A DNA stretch of 64,000 nucleotides from assembly GCA_026391795.1 (NCBI GenBank), contig JAPLDI010000004.1:214068-278067 (forward strand), in the 5' to 3' direction. A model generated the notes under the pieces. That model did not search any database and had not been told where the DNA came from. It was given only the letters and a program-made list of their open reading frames with translations. Each line of letters opens with the position of its first letter. Positions within the stretch are counted from its first letter, which is position 1. Shown in pieces: positions 43,752-51,740 of the stretch. The stretch comes from Bacteroidota bacterium (GTDB lineage: Bacteria > Bacteroidota > Bacteroidia > Bacteroidales > FEN-979). A program made the position numbers and the translations under genes.

Positions 43752-45512
43752 ATGAAAAAGATATTCTTTTTACTCAGTTTGATTCTTCTCGTTACCCGCT
43801 CATTGTTTTCGCAGGTAGCCATCAGTAACGATAACAGCTCAGCCGACAATTCGGCCATGCTGGATGTGAAATCAACCAGCAAGGGATTATTGCCCCCCCG
43901 GGTTGCACTTACAGCAATCAGCTCTGCCGTGCCTGTTACTTCCCCGGCTGCTGGTTTGTTTATCTACAATACAGCTTATGCCGGGACTTCGCCAAATAAT
44001 GTAATACCCGGATATTATTGCTGGAATGGAACACAGTGGATTCCCGTTTTGCCTCCGCAGGGCACAACCGCCGGAGATATGCTTCGCTGGGATGGAGGTG
44101 AATGGTTGTGCTTAGCTCCCGGAAACAATGGAAAAGCACTGGTTGTAAGTTCCGGCTTACCCACCTGGCGCAAATATTCGCTTGGGGTTCCGCTATTGCT
44201 GACCTATCCGGCTTCAGGTATAACGCCAGCCACGGCTTTAAGCGGAGGCAATGTATGTGATGGGGGTGCAGTCGTTACGGTAAGAGGTATGTGCTGGAGT
44301 ACTTCACCGAATCCCACAACCTCCGGAAGCAAAACGGTTGATGGCGCCGGAGGCGGGTCCTTCACAAGCAATCTGACCGGGTTAACTGCAAATACCCTGT
44401 ATTATACGCGGGCATACGCCACTAACAGCGAGGGAACCGGATATGGAAACGAGGTGATGTTTACTACAGGTGGAATTACATTGACAACCACTGCTGCATC
44501 CGCTGTAACTGCCATTTCGGCAACCTCCGGCGGTACTATCACAAGCAATGGCGGATCTGCAGTCACAGCCCGGGGTGTTTGCTGGAGTATTTTTCACGCC
44601 CCTACAACAGCAGACAGCAAAACAAGTGATGGGAGCGGTAATGGCACTTTTACAAGCAGCTTGACAGGACTCAATGCAAATACTACGTATTACATTCGCG
44701 CTTATGCCACAAACATCATCGGAACGAGCTATGGAAACGAGGTAAGTTTTACCACCCTTTCGGGGATTGTGACACTGACAACGACCAATCTTTCATGCAT
44801 CATTGTTCCGACTGCTTTCAGCGGCGGGAATATTACGTTTGACGGGGGTGCCGCTGTAACTGCAAGGGGTTTATGCTGGAGTACATCTCCCGGGCCGACA
44901 ACGGCAAATAATATAACATCCAATGGAAGCGGGATTGGAAGTTATACAAGCAATCTGACCGGCCTCACCGCATCCACCCAATATTATGTCAGGGCATATG
45001 CAACAAACAGCGTGGGGACCAGTTATGGCAATGAACTGAGTTTTTCAACACCCGCTACTCCTGTATTCTCAATTGGCTGCAGTTATGGAGGCGGGATTAT
45101 ATTTTATATTGATGGCACAGCACAGCACGGGTTGATTTCAGCCACCACAAACCAAAGTGCGAATATGCACTGGGGATGTGACTACACATCAATTCCAGGA
45201 ACTTTATTTGCAATTGGCACCGGACAGGCCAATACGACAGCGATTGTAAACGGATGTACCGAAACAGGTGCGGCCCGCACCTGTAAGGACCTTAACCTGA
45301 ATGGATACAATGATTGGTTTTTGCCATCAAAAGACGAACTAAACCAGATGTATCTGCAAAAAAACGTAATTGGTGGTTTTGGCAGTAACTACTTTTGGAC
45401 CTCCTCGCAGAACGATGCCAGCACCGGGTGGGACCAGTCCTTCAGCAACGGTACCCAGGGTCCCTACTCCAAATTTTTATCTGACTATGTGCGTTGTATC
45501 CGGGTTTTTTAA
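43752..45512 (+). CDS. Secreted FN3-like/DUF1566 protein, paralogue 3
   Basis: 586 residues with signal peptide (FFLLSLILLVTRSLFSQ), head domain, three FN3-like repeats and a DUF1566 domain (GGIIFYIDGTAQHGLISA, DWFLPSKDELNQMY, YFWTSSQND). The final segment STGWDQSFSNGTQGPYSKF uses almost only codons ending in C or T at positions that vary among DUF1566 proteins. That resembles a diversity-generating-retroelement variable region (see findings). There is no type IX tail. Extracellular or outer-membrane display is inferred from the signal peptide and fold. Confidence 0.85.
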   Translation: MKKIFFLLSLILLVTRSLFSQVAISNDNSSADNSAMLDVKSTSKGLLPPRVALTAISSAVPVTSPAAGLFIYNTAYAGTSPNNVIPGYYCWNGTQWIPVLPPQGTTAGDMLRWDGGEWLCLAPGNNGKALVVSSGLPTWRKYSLGVPLLLTYPASGITPATALSGGNVCDGGAVVTVRGMCWSTSPNPTTSGSKTVDGAGGGSFTSNLTGLTANTLYYTRAYATNSEGTGYGNEVMFTTGGITLTTTAASAVTAISATSGGTITSNGGSAVTARGVCWSIFHAPTTADSKTSDGSGNGTFTSSLTGLNANTTYYIRAYATNIIGTSYGNEVSFTTLSGIVTLTTTNLSCIIVPTAFSGGNITFDGGAAVTARGLCWSTSPGPTTANNITSNGSGIGSYTSNLTGLTASTQYYVRAYATNSVGTSYGNELSFSTPATPVFSIGCSYGGGIIFYIDGTAQHGLISATTNQSANMHWGCDYTSIPGTLFAIGTGQANTTAIVNGCTETGAARTCKDLNLNGYNDWFLPSKDELNQMYLQKNVIGGFGSNYFWTSSQNDASTGWDQSFSNGTQGPYSKFLSDYVRCIRVF

Positions 45513-45753
45513 AATGTCGTGAACAACTCAACATTGAACCGAAAACCAGATGCATCGGGTCCAGGGTTCTATTTCCCCGAGCTTGCCCCGGAATTCGAAT
45601 CTCTTGGGTCCCCGGGATCCCAAAGTTCATATCCTTTGATTATTTCCAATTAAAATTTTATAAAGTAAGATGGGGTGATGGAACATTACAGGGAAAGCGG
45701 TACCGGTCGTAAAAATATTCAGTAACTTGCATCCAGTTTTCAAAAATACGACT
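45513..45753. other. Spacer with degenerate GC-rich palindromic element
   Basis: About 240 bases without a gene. Bases 45570-45625 are more GC-rich than the surroundings and contain the imperfect palindromes CCCCGAGCTTGCCCCGG and TTGGGTCCCCGGGATCCCAA. They look like a decayed repetitive palindromic element. No tRNA fold could be drawn despite a GAATTCGAATCTC string. Confidence 0.45.
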
Positions 45754-46119
45754 ATGAAAAAATTTCTTATCTGGATGGTTGTGATCATCCTGCTTTTCCT
45801 GGGGCTGTTTGTTTACTGGAAATATTATTTCACCTACAGTGAAGGCAGCCGTGCAGGATTATTGCAGAAATTCTCTTACCGGGGTACTGTTTTCAAAACC
45901 TATGAGGGAGAGCTTGTCATGAGCAGTGTTGAGAGCAACAAAAATGTTGCACTGGCATCTGAAAAATTTTATTTCTCTGTTTCGGATAAAAGTTATGCCA
46001 CTACCTTAAGCGGGCTGGAGGGCCATTTCGTCGTTGTTCATTACAAACAAAAAAACGGGATCCTGCCCTGGCGTGGTGAAACAGAGTACATCGTCGATAA
46101 TGTCAGAGAGGGCCAATAA
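45754..46119 (+). CDS. Membrane-anchored small protein, 121 aa
   Basis: From the ATG at 45754 the protein begins MKKFLIWMVVIILLFLGLFVYW, a single N-terminal membrane helix. An extracytoplasmic domain follows: YYFTYSEGSRAGLLQKFSYRG, VFKTYEGELVMSSVES, and YKQKNGILPWRGETEYIVD. I recall close relatives being widespread in Bacteroidota and sometimes labelled as 6-phosphogluconate dehydrogenase, which this sequence does not support because no nucleotide-binding fold is present. The ORF-track start adds nine residues without support. Function is unknown. Confidence 0.78.
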   Translation: MKKFLIWMVVIILLFLGLFVYWKYYFTYSEGSRAGLLQKFSYRGTVFKTYEGELVMSSVESNKNVALASEKFYFSVSDKSYATTLSGLEGHFVVVHYKQKNGILPWRGETEYIVDNVREGQ

Positions 46120-46202
46120 CAGCTGTCCTCCTTTCCGGCCCGACATTTCTTAAACCCCCTTGCAAAATCTCATTTTTCAATGATCACTGCAGGGAGAATG
46201 AT

Positions 46203-46210
46203 TACCTTTG
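46203..46210 (+). promoter_or_regulatory. -7 promoter element for BNR-repeat gene
   Basis: TACCTTTG is a full match to TAnnTTTG, giving a leader of about 85 bases to the ATG at 46299. A TTTTTC at 46173-46178 is the only -33-like element, at a slightly long spacing. Confidence 0.55.
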
Positions 46211-46298
46211 TATAGTTAGATACTGAACAATTTCCCGGATGATTGTGGTTTATATCCGAAAATCATCAGACAGGGTTCAACTAAACAACCTTCAGCAT

Positions 46299-48011
46299 AT
46301 GAAAAACAAAGCCCAGTTGATCCTCCTGGTTTCAGGGATCATCCTTTTTACCCCGTTTTTTTCTTTCGCACAGAAAAGACCTTTTTCCACAGAGGAAAAG
46401 ATGAAAATGCATAACGAACGACCCGGTGACCCTTATCTTCCTAATCCATACAACGGAACGAAGACCTCGCCTGCCGGAAACTATTACGGTTCCGGTATCA
46501 TTACCCGGCAGGTCAATGTAAATTCCAGCGGTCAGAATATCCTGGGTGATGCAGCGAACGAGCCCAGTATTGCGGTTGACCCGGCGGACCCCAATCATAT
46601 CACGATCGGCTGGAGGCAGTTCGACAACGTGGGCAGTAATTTCAGGCAGGCCGGCTGGTCCTATTCCAGTGATGCCGGAATGAACTGGACTTTCCCGGGA
46701 GTAATCGACCCGGGTGTTTTCCGCTCCGATCCTGTACTTGGCTTTGATACGACCGGGAATTTCTATTATAACAGCCTTACCTATGACGGTACCAATTATA
46801 TGTGCAAGGTGTTTAAAAGTACAAACGGAGGTGCTGCATGGAACGCCGGAGTGGATGCAAGAGGAGGGGATAAACAATGGATGACCCTCGACCGGACAAG
46901 TGGCACGGGTAGCGGAAATATCTATTCCTTCTGGACATCCTATTACAGCGTTTGTCTTCCCGGCTTTTTTACACGCTCTTCGAATGGCGGCAGCAGTTTT
47001 GAGGACTGTGTCCAGGTTGGCGGTAATCCCTATTGGGGAAATATGGCAGTTGGCCCTGATGGAGAATTATACTGTGCCGGAGGTGGTGCCGTTGATGGAT
47101 TGATGGTGTCAAAATCCATTAATGCCCAGGTTCCCGGTTCATCGATCATCTGGAACTTTTCAACCCAGATCTACATGGATGGATACGTCACAGGCAGTGC
47201 CCCCATAAACCCGGTAGGGATTTTAGGCCAGGCAAACGTCGCAGTGGACTGTTCCAGCGGACCTGGCCGGGGCAACGTTTATGTTCTGGCTGCACTTCAG
47301 CGGATTTCGAACGGCGACCCGGGAGATGTCATGTTTGCTAGAAGCACAGATGGCGGACACACATTCAGTACCCCCTTACAGATTAATGATGATGGATCAT
47401 TCATAAATACCCAGTGGCTTGCAGTCATGTCGGTTGCCCCGAATGGAAGGATCGATGTTGCCTGGCTTGATACACGTGATGATCTGACGTATACAGATCA
47501 GTCAGCGCTCTATTATTCCTATTCCAATGACCAGGGCGCAACCTGGTCTGTGAATGAAAAATTGTCTGAATCTTTTGATCCGCATGTGGGATATCCCCAG
47601 CAGGATAAAATGGGAGACTACTTCGATATGGTATCGGATAACACAGGCGCACACCTCGCATGGACCAACACCCTGAACGGGGAAGAGGATGTTTATTACA
47701 GCCACATCACACCCGGAACAACAGGTATCAATGACGGCAAGGGGAAAGATAATTACGTATCACTTTCCTGCTTCCCAAATCCCGTGAAAACAGAGGCGCA
47801 ATTCAGGTATCAGATCAAGGATGAATGCGCTGTGAATATGGTGATCTGCGACGTGTCAGGGAAAGAGATCTCCACCCTGGTGAACAAGATGCAAACAGCA
47901 GGAATTTATACAGTTGATTTCTCGGCAGGCAGACTTGCCCCGGGATATTACCTGTGCCGGTTGACTGCAGGGACCGCTATGATATATACCCGGCTGGTCG
48001 TCGTAAAGTAA
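46299..48011 (+). CDS. Secreted BNR/Asp-box beta-propeller protein with type IX sorting tail
   Basis: 570 residues from the ATG at 46299. A signal peptide (LILLVSGIILFTPFFSFAQ) is followed by a sialidase-like beta-propeller with at least five Asp-box motifs (SSDAGMNWTF, STNGGAAWNA, SSNGGSSFED, STDGGHTFST, SNDQGATWSV). The last about 85 residues form a Por-secretion C-terminal domain (CFPNPVKTEAQFRYQI to YYLCRLTAGTAMIYTRLVVVK). This marks it as type IX secretion cargo exported across the outer membrane. Sialidase catalytic residues (arginine triad, Tyr/Glu) are not clear, so the propeller may only bind glycans. The ORF-track start adds 20 residues and is rejected. Confidence 0.88.
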   Translation: MKNKAQLILLVSGIILFTPFFSFAQKRPFSTEEKMKMHNERPGDPYLPNPYNGTKTSPAGNYYGSGIITRQVNVNSSGQNILGDAANEPSIAVDPADPNHITIGWRQFDNVGSNFRQAGWSYSSDAGMNWTFPGVIDPGVFRSDPVLGFDTTGNFYYNSLTYDGTNYMCKVFKSTNGGAAWNAGVDARGGDKQWMTLDRTSGTGSGNIYSFWTSYYSVCLPGFFTRSSNGGSSFEDCVQVGGNPYWGNMAVGPDGELYCAGGGAVDGLMVSKSINAQVPGSSIIWNFSTQIYMDGYVTGSAPINPVGILGQANVAVDCSSGPGRGNVYVLAALQRISNGDPGDVMFARSTDGGHTFSTPLQINDDGSFINTQWLAVMSVAPNGRIDVAWLDTRDDLTYTDQSALYYSYSNDQGATWSVNEKLSESFDPHVGYPQQDKMGDYFDMVSDNTGAHLAWTNTLNGEEDVYYSHITPGTTGINDGKGKDNYVSLSCFPNPVKTEAQFRYQIKDECAVNMVICDVSGKEISTLVNKMQTAGIYTVDFSAGRLAPGYYLCRLTAGTAMIYTRLVVVK

Positions 48012-48032
48012 TCCAAACCACTACCGCCTTCG

Positions 48033-48530
48033 TTATTTTACATGGACAGCTGTGTCAGGAGCCTCATAAAATCCCTTCCTGTCCATGTTCTTTTTGAAGT
48101 ATTCAAGCAGCTCCCCGCTTGAATTGAATGGCTTTTTTATAAACTTATCAGAAGGAGCCCAGGTTATCATCTTGTCATTCTTAACCTCGTATTTGAAAAA
48201 GTAATACCTGACGGGGCTGCCCAGTTCACAGAAATTCAGGATCCTTTGATTTTTGACCACGGTGATAAATCCCCGGCCCTGCGAAATGACATGGATTCCG
48301 TTTTGCTTATTTTCACGAAATTCAATGAAAAACTCATGTTCATTGAACTGAACGAATTCGACCGTGTCGGATTTCCCCGTTGCGGTTGGATAAACCCATT
48401 TGCCAAGAAGTTCAGGGGCAATGGAAGAAGTACACGAATTGCCTAAAGGTACCGGTGATTCATAGGGACAACCGGTCATTGCGAAGATCATCATGATTCC
48501 GGCAATGAAAATGCATGGATTCCTTTTCAT
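48033..48530 (-). CDS. Hypothetical lipoprotein, 165 aa
   Basis: The signal sequence with lipobox (FIAGIMMIFAMTGCPYES) marks it as lipid-anchored. The mature part is a beta-rich domain (LLGKWVYPTATGKSDTVEFVQFNEHEFFIEFREN) of the lipocalin-like type common in small Bacteroidota lipoproteins, but I cannot assign a family. It is the last gene of a four-gene minus-strand set and converges on the BNR gene with a 21-base gap. Confidence 0.75.
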   Translation of the reverse strand: MKRNPCIFIAGIMMIFAMTGCPYESPVPLGNSCTSSIAPELLGKWVYPTATGKSDTVEFVQFNEHEFFIEFRENKQNGIHVISQGRGFITVVKNQRILNFCELGSPVRYYFFKYEVKNDKMITWAPSDKFIKKPFNSSGELLEYFKKNMDRKGFYEAPDTAVHVK

Positions 48531-48542
48531 TATTCTTTCGTT

Positions 48543-48959
48543 TTAAAATTCAGAAGACACGGGTGCCTGTTCCTTCAGCATCCGTTCCTTTTTCTTCATA
48601 AAATAACTGAATACAAAAAGCGCCCCGGTGAGAATAAAAGGGAAATTGATCGCTAAAATGACAAACAGGCTCATCCAGACCGAATGGTTCATGGAGTAAT
48701 TCATAAAAAAAACCGGAGGGCTTAAGATAAGGGCAAACGCACCCAGGATAAGTCCGCCTGCCAGCTCCCACTTCCAGGCAATGACCAGGAACAGGATCAG
48801 GATGAAATTCGGAATGAGGTGCATGAAAAATGCACCCAGTTGCTGCCATATTGTGTATTTGGGATCAAATGAATCAAGAGCAAACATACCCACAAACAGG
48901 ATGGCCAGAATGCACAGAACCCGGGGAGCCCAGTGGATGATTTTGATGGATGTTTTCAT
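48543..48959 (-). CDS. Four-helix membrane protein, 138 aa
   Basis: Four hydrophobic segments are visible (VLCILAILFVGMFAL, FFMHLIPNFILILFLVIAW, LILGAFALILSPPVFFM, MSLFVILAINFPFILTGALFVFSYF), with a basic C-terminal tail (KKKERMLKEQ). It resembles small Bacteroidota membrane proteins with no known function. It lies between the lipoprotein and another membrane protein in a compact minus-strand operon. Confidence 0.75.
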   Translation of the reverse strand: MKTSIKIIHWAPRVLCILAILFVGMFALDSFDPKYTIWQQLGAFFMHLIPNFILILFLVIAWKWELAGGLILGAFALILSPPVFFMNYSMNHSVWMSLFVILAINFPFILTGALFVFSYFMKKKERMLKEQAPVSSEF

Positions 48960-48987
48960 GGTTTTCTTTTTCAGCTGTTGAACAGAC

Positions 48988-49392
48988 CTACCTCAGGATG
49001 AAGGGAACAATGGTGGCAATGATACCTGTGCATACCACCACCATGATGAAAAGGTTATACCTGACATTGTAGTTGCCCAACAAGGTTTCATCATAGTACT
49101 TGGCAACATCCTTGTCTTTATACATGGTGATCAGTCCCTTTACCAGTTTCATGCGGGTTTGCCTTCCCTTTAACAGTCCTATGATGACTACGAGGTTTAC
49201 CAGGACGATCAGAAATACAAAAACGAACATGACCGCCAGGGATGAGGATTCGGTCCTTGACTTTTCGACGAGACCCGAGTTAACGGCAAGGGTGACCAGG
49301 TTCAGGATGATGGCTGTAAGGATAAAAATAATATCCGTTTTGGTGTTTTGTTCCAGCTCCTTTGTGATGTGATTATGAACATGTTCAATCAT
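48988..49392 (-). CDS. Three-helix membrane protein, 134 aa
   Basis: Predicted helices are IIFILTAIILNLVTLAVNSG, LAVMFVFVFLIVLVNLVVIIGLL and YNLFIMVVVCTGIIATIVPFIL. A cytoplasmic loop (KGRQTRMKLVKGLITMYKDKDVAKYYDET) separates the second and third. The start is fixed by a strong AAGGAGG eight bases upstream of the ATG. No known domain was recognised. It is co-transcribed with its neighbours on the minus strand. Confidence 0.75.
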   Translation of the reverse strand: MIEHVHNHITKELEQNTKTDIIFILTAIILNLVTLAVNSGLVEKSRTESSSLAVMFVFVFLIVLVNLVVIIGLLKGRQTRMKLVKGLITMYKDKDVAKYYDETLLGNYNVRYNLFIMVVVCTGIIATIVPFILR

Positions 49393-49437
49393 AATATACC
49401 TCCTTTTTACAGATGAAGAATTTTTTCAAAGATAGAC

Positions 49438-50019
49438 TTATTTTTTTCCGAACCGGATACAGTATCCATCCAGCATATCTGTTTCAATCCCCATTTCATC
49501 AATCGGGATCGGTGGCTGGGCTGAAATGTCTTTGCTCATCTGGTCTATGTTTTCTTTTGGCTGGAAGAGTTGGGCAACCTGGCTTGTAAGGTCAACGATT
49601 TCAATGGAAGGGTCGCTGAAAGTAACCTCCCATTTGCTGAGAATGACACTGACCCCGGTTGTTTTTGCAAGCTCGGGTAACTTATCTTTTACAAGAGCTA
49701 TGACATATCCACAGGAACCGTTGCTGAACACAGTCTGGTGTAAAAGGTGCTGGAACGACATTGCCCGGATTGAAAGTTCTTTTACCCGCGCAGTATCATG
49801 GGCTTTTTCTGCTGAATCGTTCTGCTGTTTGAATTTCATCATGGGTTGCTTGAAAAAATCCGATCGTGACCATGCAAAGATGATGATCCTGGAATCGTAG
49901 GTGCCGATCTTAACAACCGATGATGGTTTCTGACCAAAGGTTGAACTGCCCGCAGGGAACAGAATAGTTAAGACGAATAATGTAAATACTGAAAGTGAAA
50001 TCTGAACTGTTTTTTTCAT
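49438..50019 (-). CDS. Hypothetical exported protein, 193 aa
   Basis: A signal peptide (LSVFTLFVLTILFPAGSSTFGQ) precedes a mixed alpha/beta domain. The region KIGTYDSRIIIFAWSRSDFF, followed by a helical charged stretch (FKQQNDSAEKAHDTARVKELSIRAMSF), has a loose resemblance to OmpH/Skp-type periplasmic proteins. I would not name it on that basis. A GGAG motif lies upstream of the start. It is the promoter-proximal gene of the four-gene minus-strand set and is divergent from the gene at 50224. Confidence 0.72.
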   Translation of the reverse strand: MKKTVQISLSVFTLFVLTILFPAGSSTFGQKPSSVVKIGTYDSRIIIFAWSRSDFFKQPMMKFKQQNDSAEKAHDTARVKELSIRAMSFQHLLHQTVFSNGSCGYVIALVKDKLPELAKTTGVSVILSKWEVTFSDPSIEIVDLTSQVAQLFQPKENIDQMSKDISAQPPIPIDEMGIETDMLDGYCIRFGKK

Positions 50020-50223
50020 GGTTGGTCTCCTTCATATTTAATTATTGATATTTGTTTGAGGCTTTGATTTTTCATTACTTTTGTTTTTTCAGAAGGATTT
50101 GTTTCTGAATCCGGGATCAAAATTAACCGGTAAGGTTCCGGATGATTTGAAATTCATTTGTAAATCGTTTGTAAAAAGTTTTACAAGCGTTCTGCACACA
50201 AAATCCTAATAAACACATCAACT

Positions 50224-51177
50224 TTGTCAGGCAAGAAACATATTTACTTCGAACACCTGAAAACGAAGATTGTGGCTGTGATGCAGGAGACACACCCGGG
50301 GATCAACTCCTCCATTGCGGAATGGAAAGGACAGGATATCACCGATTTCCAGGAAGATCTGCGCATCCGGGCAAATGCGAACATCAGCGAGAAGTGGTTT
50401 TACACCCACATGAAATCCGGCCAGCCTTCTGTTCCCAGAATCGATATGCTGAACCTCTTGTGCAAGTATGCCGGATATTCAAACTGGGATGATTTTGTTT
50501 TTAAAAACAACAACCTCACTGGAATAAAAAACGATTCTCCTTCAGGTTCCTCACCGAAAAATCAAAACCGGTATTTCTATCTTGTTCCGCTTCTGGGACT
50601 TGTCGTTGTTGTTTTGTTTTATGGCCTTTTTAAAATGTTCAACACCCAGCAGTACCGGTTCTGTTTCTATGATGCCGACACCCACGAACCGATAACTGGT
50701 TGCCGGATTGAAGTGACCCTGCTTTCAGAAGGAGAGACTCCGGTGCAGAACATGTCAGGTACGGATGGTTGTTTTTCACTGAAGACAGACAAAAGCCTGG
50801 TAAACATGGTGGTGAAGGCACCCTACTACCGCACCGACACGATAAAGCGCATCATCCGGAAGCTGAACCGGAATGAAATGGTGATGCTCCATGCAGATGA
50901 TTACGCCCTGATGATCCATTATTTCTCGGTGATGCAAGTGGATGACTGGGAAAAAAGGAGAAGCCGGCTCGAGGCCATGATCGACGACGGCGCAATGATC
51001 TGCCAGGTGGTCAGCGACAAAACGGCAACCGGAATGGCATTGTACAACAAAGAAGAGTTCATCAACAGGATGACCATCCCTTCCGGTAACCTGAAAAACA
51101 TTGAGATCCTGAACACACAGATGCGGGATAACAAAATCGTTGTGCTCAGGTTCCGTATCAATGAGAAGAAAAAATGA
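50224..51177 (+). CDS. Transmembrane protein with N-terminal regulator-like helical domain
   Basis: 317 residues. Residues about 1-95 are a cytoplasmic helical domain (SEKWFYTHMKSGQPSVPRID, then LCKYAGYSNWDDFV). It resembles the DNA-binding-like region seen at the N-terminus of several Bacteroidota NACHT/WD40 proteins. A single membrane helix follows (YLVPLLGLVVVVLFYGLF, about 115-135). Next is an extracytoplasmic carboxypeptidase-regulatory-like beta domain (FCFYDADTHEPITGCRIEV, DGCFSLKTDKSL) and a C-terminal mixed region. The start is a TTG with no in-frame ATG nearby. The ATGA overlap with the following lipoprotein gene indicates coupling. It could be a membrane-bound sensor or regulator. 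Confidence 0.72.
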   Translation: MSGKKHIYFEHLKTKIVAVMQETHPGINSSIAEWKGQDITDFQEDLRIRANANISEKWFYTHMKSGQPSVPRIDMLNLLCKYAGYSNWDDFVFKNNNLTGIKNDSPSGSSPKNQNRYFYLVPLLGLVVVVLFYGLFKMFNTQQYRFCFYDADTHEPITGCRIEVTLLSEGETPVQNMSGTDGCFSLKTDKSLVNMVVKAPYYRTDTIKRIIRKLNRNEMVMLHADDYALMIHYFSVMQVDDWEKRRSRLEAMIDDGAMICQVVSDKTATGMALYNKEEFINRMTIPSGNLKNIEILNTQMRDNKIVVLRFRINEKKK

Positions 51178-51740
51178 GTAGAAGGTTAACACTATTCGGT
51201 CTGATCGTGATTTATTTTCTCGCATGCGGAAAGAGCTGTGACAATAATGAGCAGTTTAATGCCCGGCAGGAACAGGAAAAGATCGATACAGAGACCAAAA
51301 AACTGATAACAGAATTCAGGGCCGATAGTTTGTCGGTCACGATGATACAAGCTTTTGAGGCGACGGCGGTGCAGAAATTTTACGATTACAATGACTACCT
51401 TGACATCCTTTCAGACACAACCCTGGCCACTTCCTTCAGGGATAAAACGCGGAAGATGATCAACAGCCTTTTCATCCCCGGTGCTGAACCCGTAAAGCCC
51501 GGCAGGCCGCTCAGTCTTTTCAGGGTTAAGATCAAAGAAGGGTTTCACCCTGACAATGATTCAGTTTATACGGGCCGGCTGGGATTCACATTTGTTTCTC
51601 CGCGGATGCCTGTATATTCAGACCTTCTCATCCGTGATTCCGCCGTTATTGATGTTTTCCTTGTAAAACATTTTAAGGAATTCGGAAAGGAAAAACTGCG
51701 CGTTTGGGACGTGTTTCTTGGAAAGATGAATAACAGATGA
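51174..51740 (+). CDS. Hypothetical lipoprotein, 188 aa
   Basis: A short signal sequence ends in a lipobox (LIVIYFLACGKSC), followed by a helical region (NARQEQEKIDTETKKLITEF) and a beta-rich C-terminus (GFTFVSPRMPVYSDLLIRD). No family was recognised. It overlaps both neighbours by four bases (ATGA at each end), so it is translated between the transmembrane regulator-like protein and the DAACS transporter. That suggests a functional trio. Confidence 0.75.
   Translation: MSRRLTLFGLIVIYFLACGKSCDNNEQFNARQEQEKIDTETKKLITEFRADSLSVTMIQAFEATAVQKFYDYNDYLDILSDTTLATSFRDKTRKMINSLFIPGAEPVKPGRPLSLFRVKIKEGFHPDNDSVYTGRLGFTFVSPRMPVYSDLLIRDSAVIDVFLVKHFKEFGKEKLRVWDVFLGKMNNR

Noticed and set aside
45570-45625. 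Possible tRNA around GAATTCGAATCTC
   Set aside because: No acceptor stem, D-arm or anticodon arm can be drawn on either strand. The surroundings are imperfect palindromes instead.
45754-46119. Annotation as 6-phosphogluconate dehydrogenase, a label I recall for similar proteins
   Set aside because: The 121-residue protein has one membrane helix and no nucleotide-binding or catalytic motif.
46299-48011. Calling the BNR protein an active sialidase
   Set aside because: Asp-boxes are structural. The arginine triad and catalytic Tyr/Glu/Asp are not identifiable by eye.
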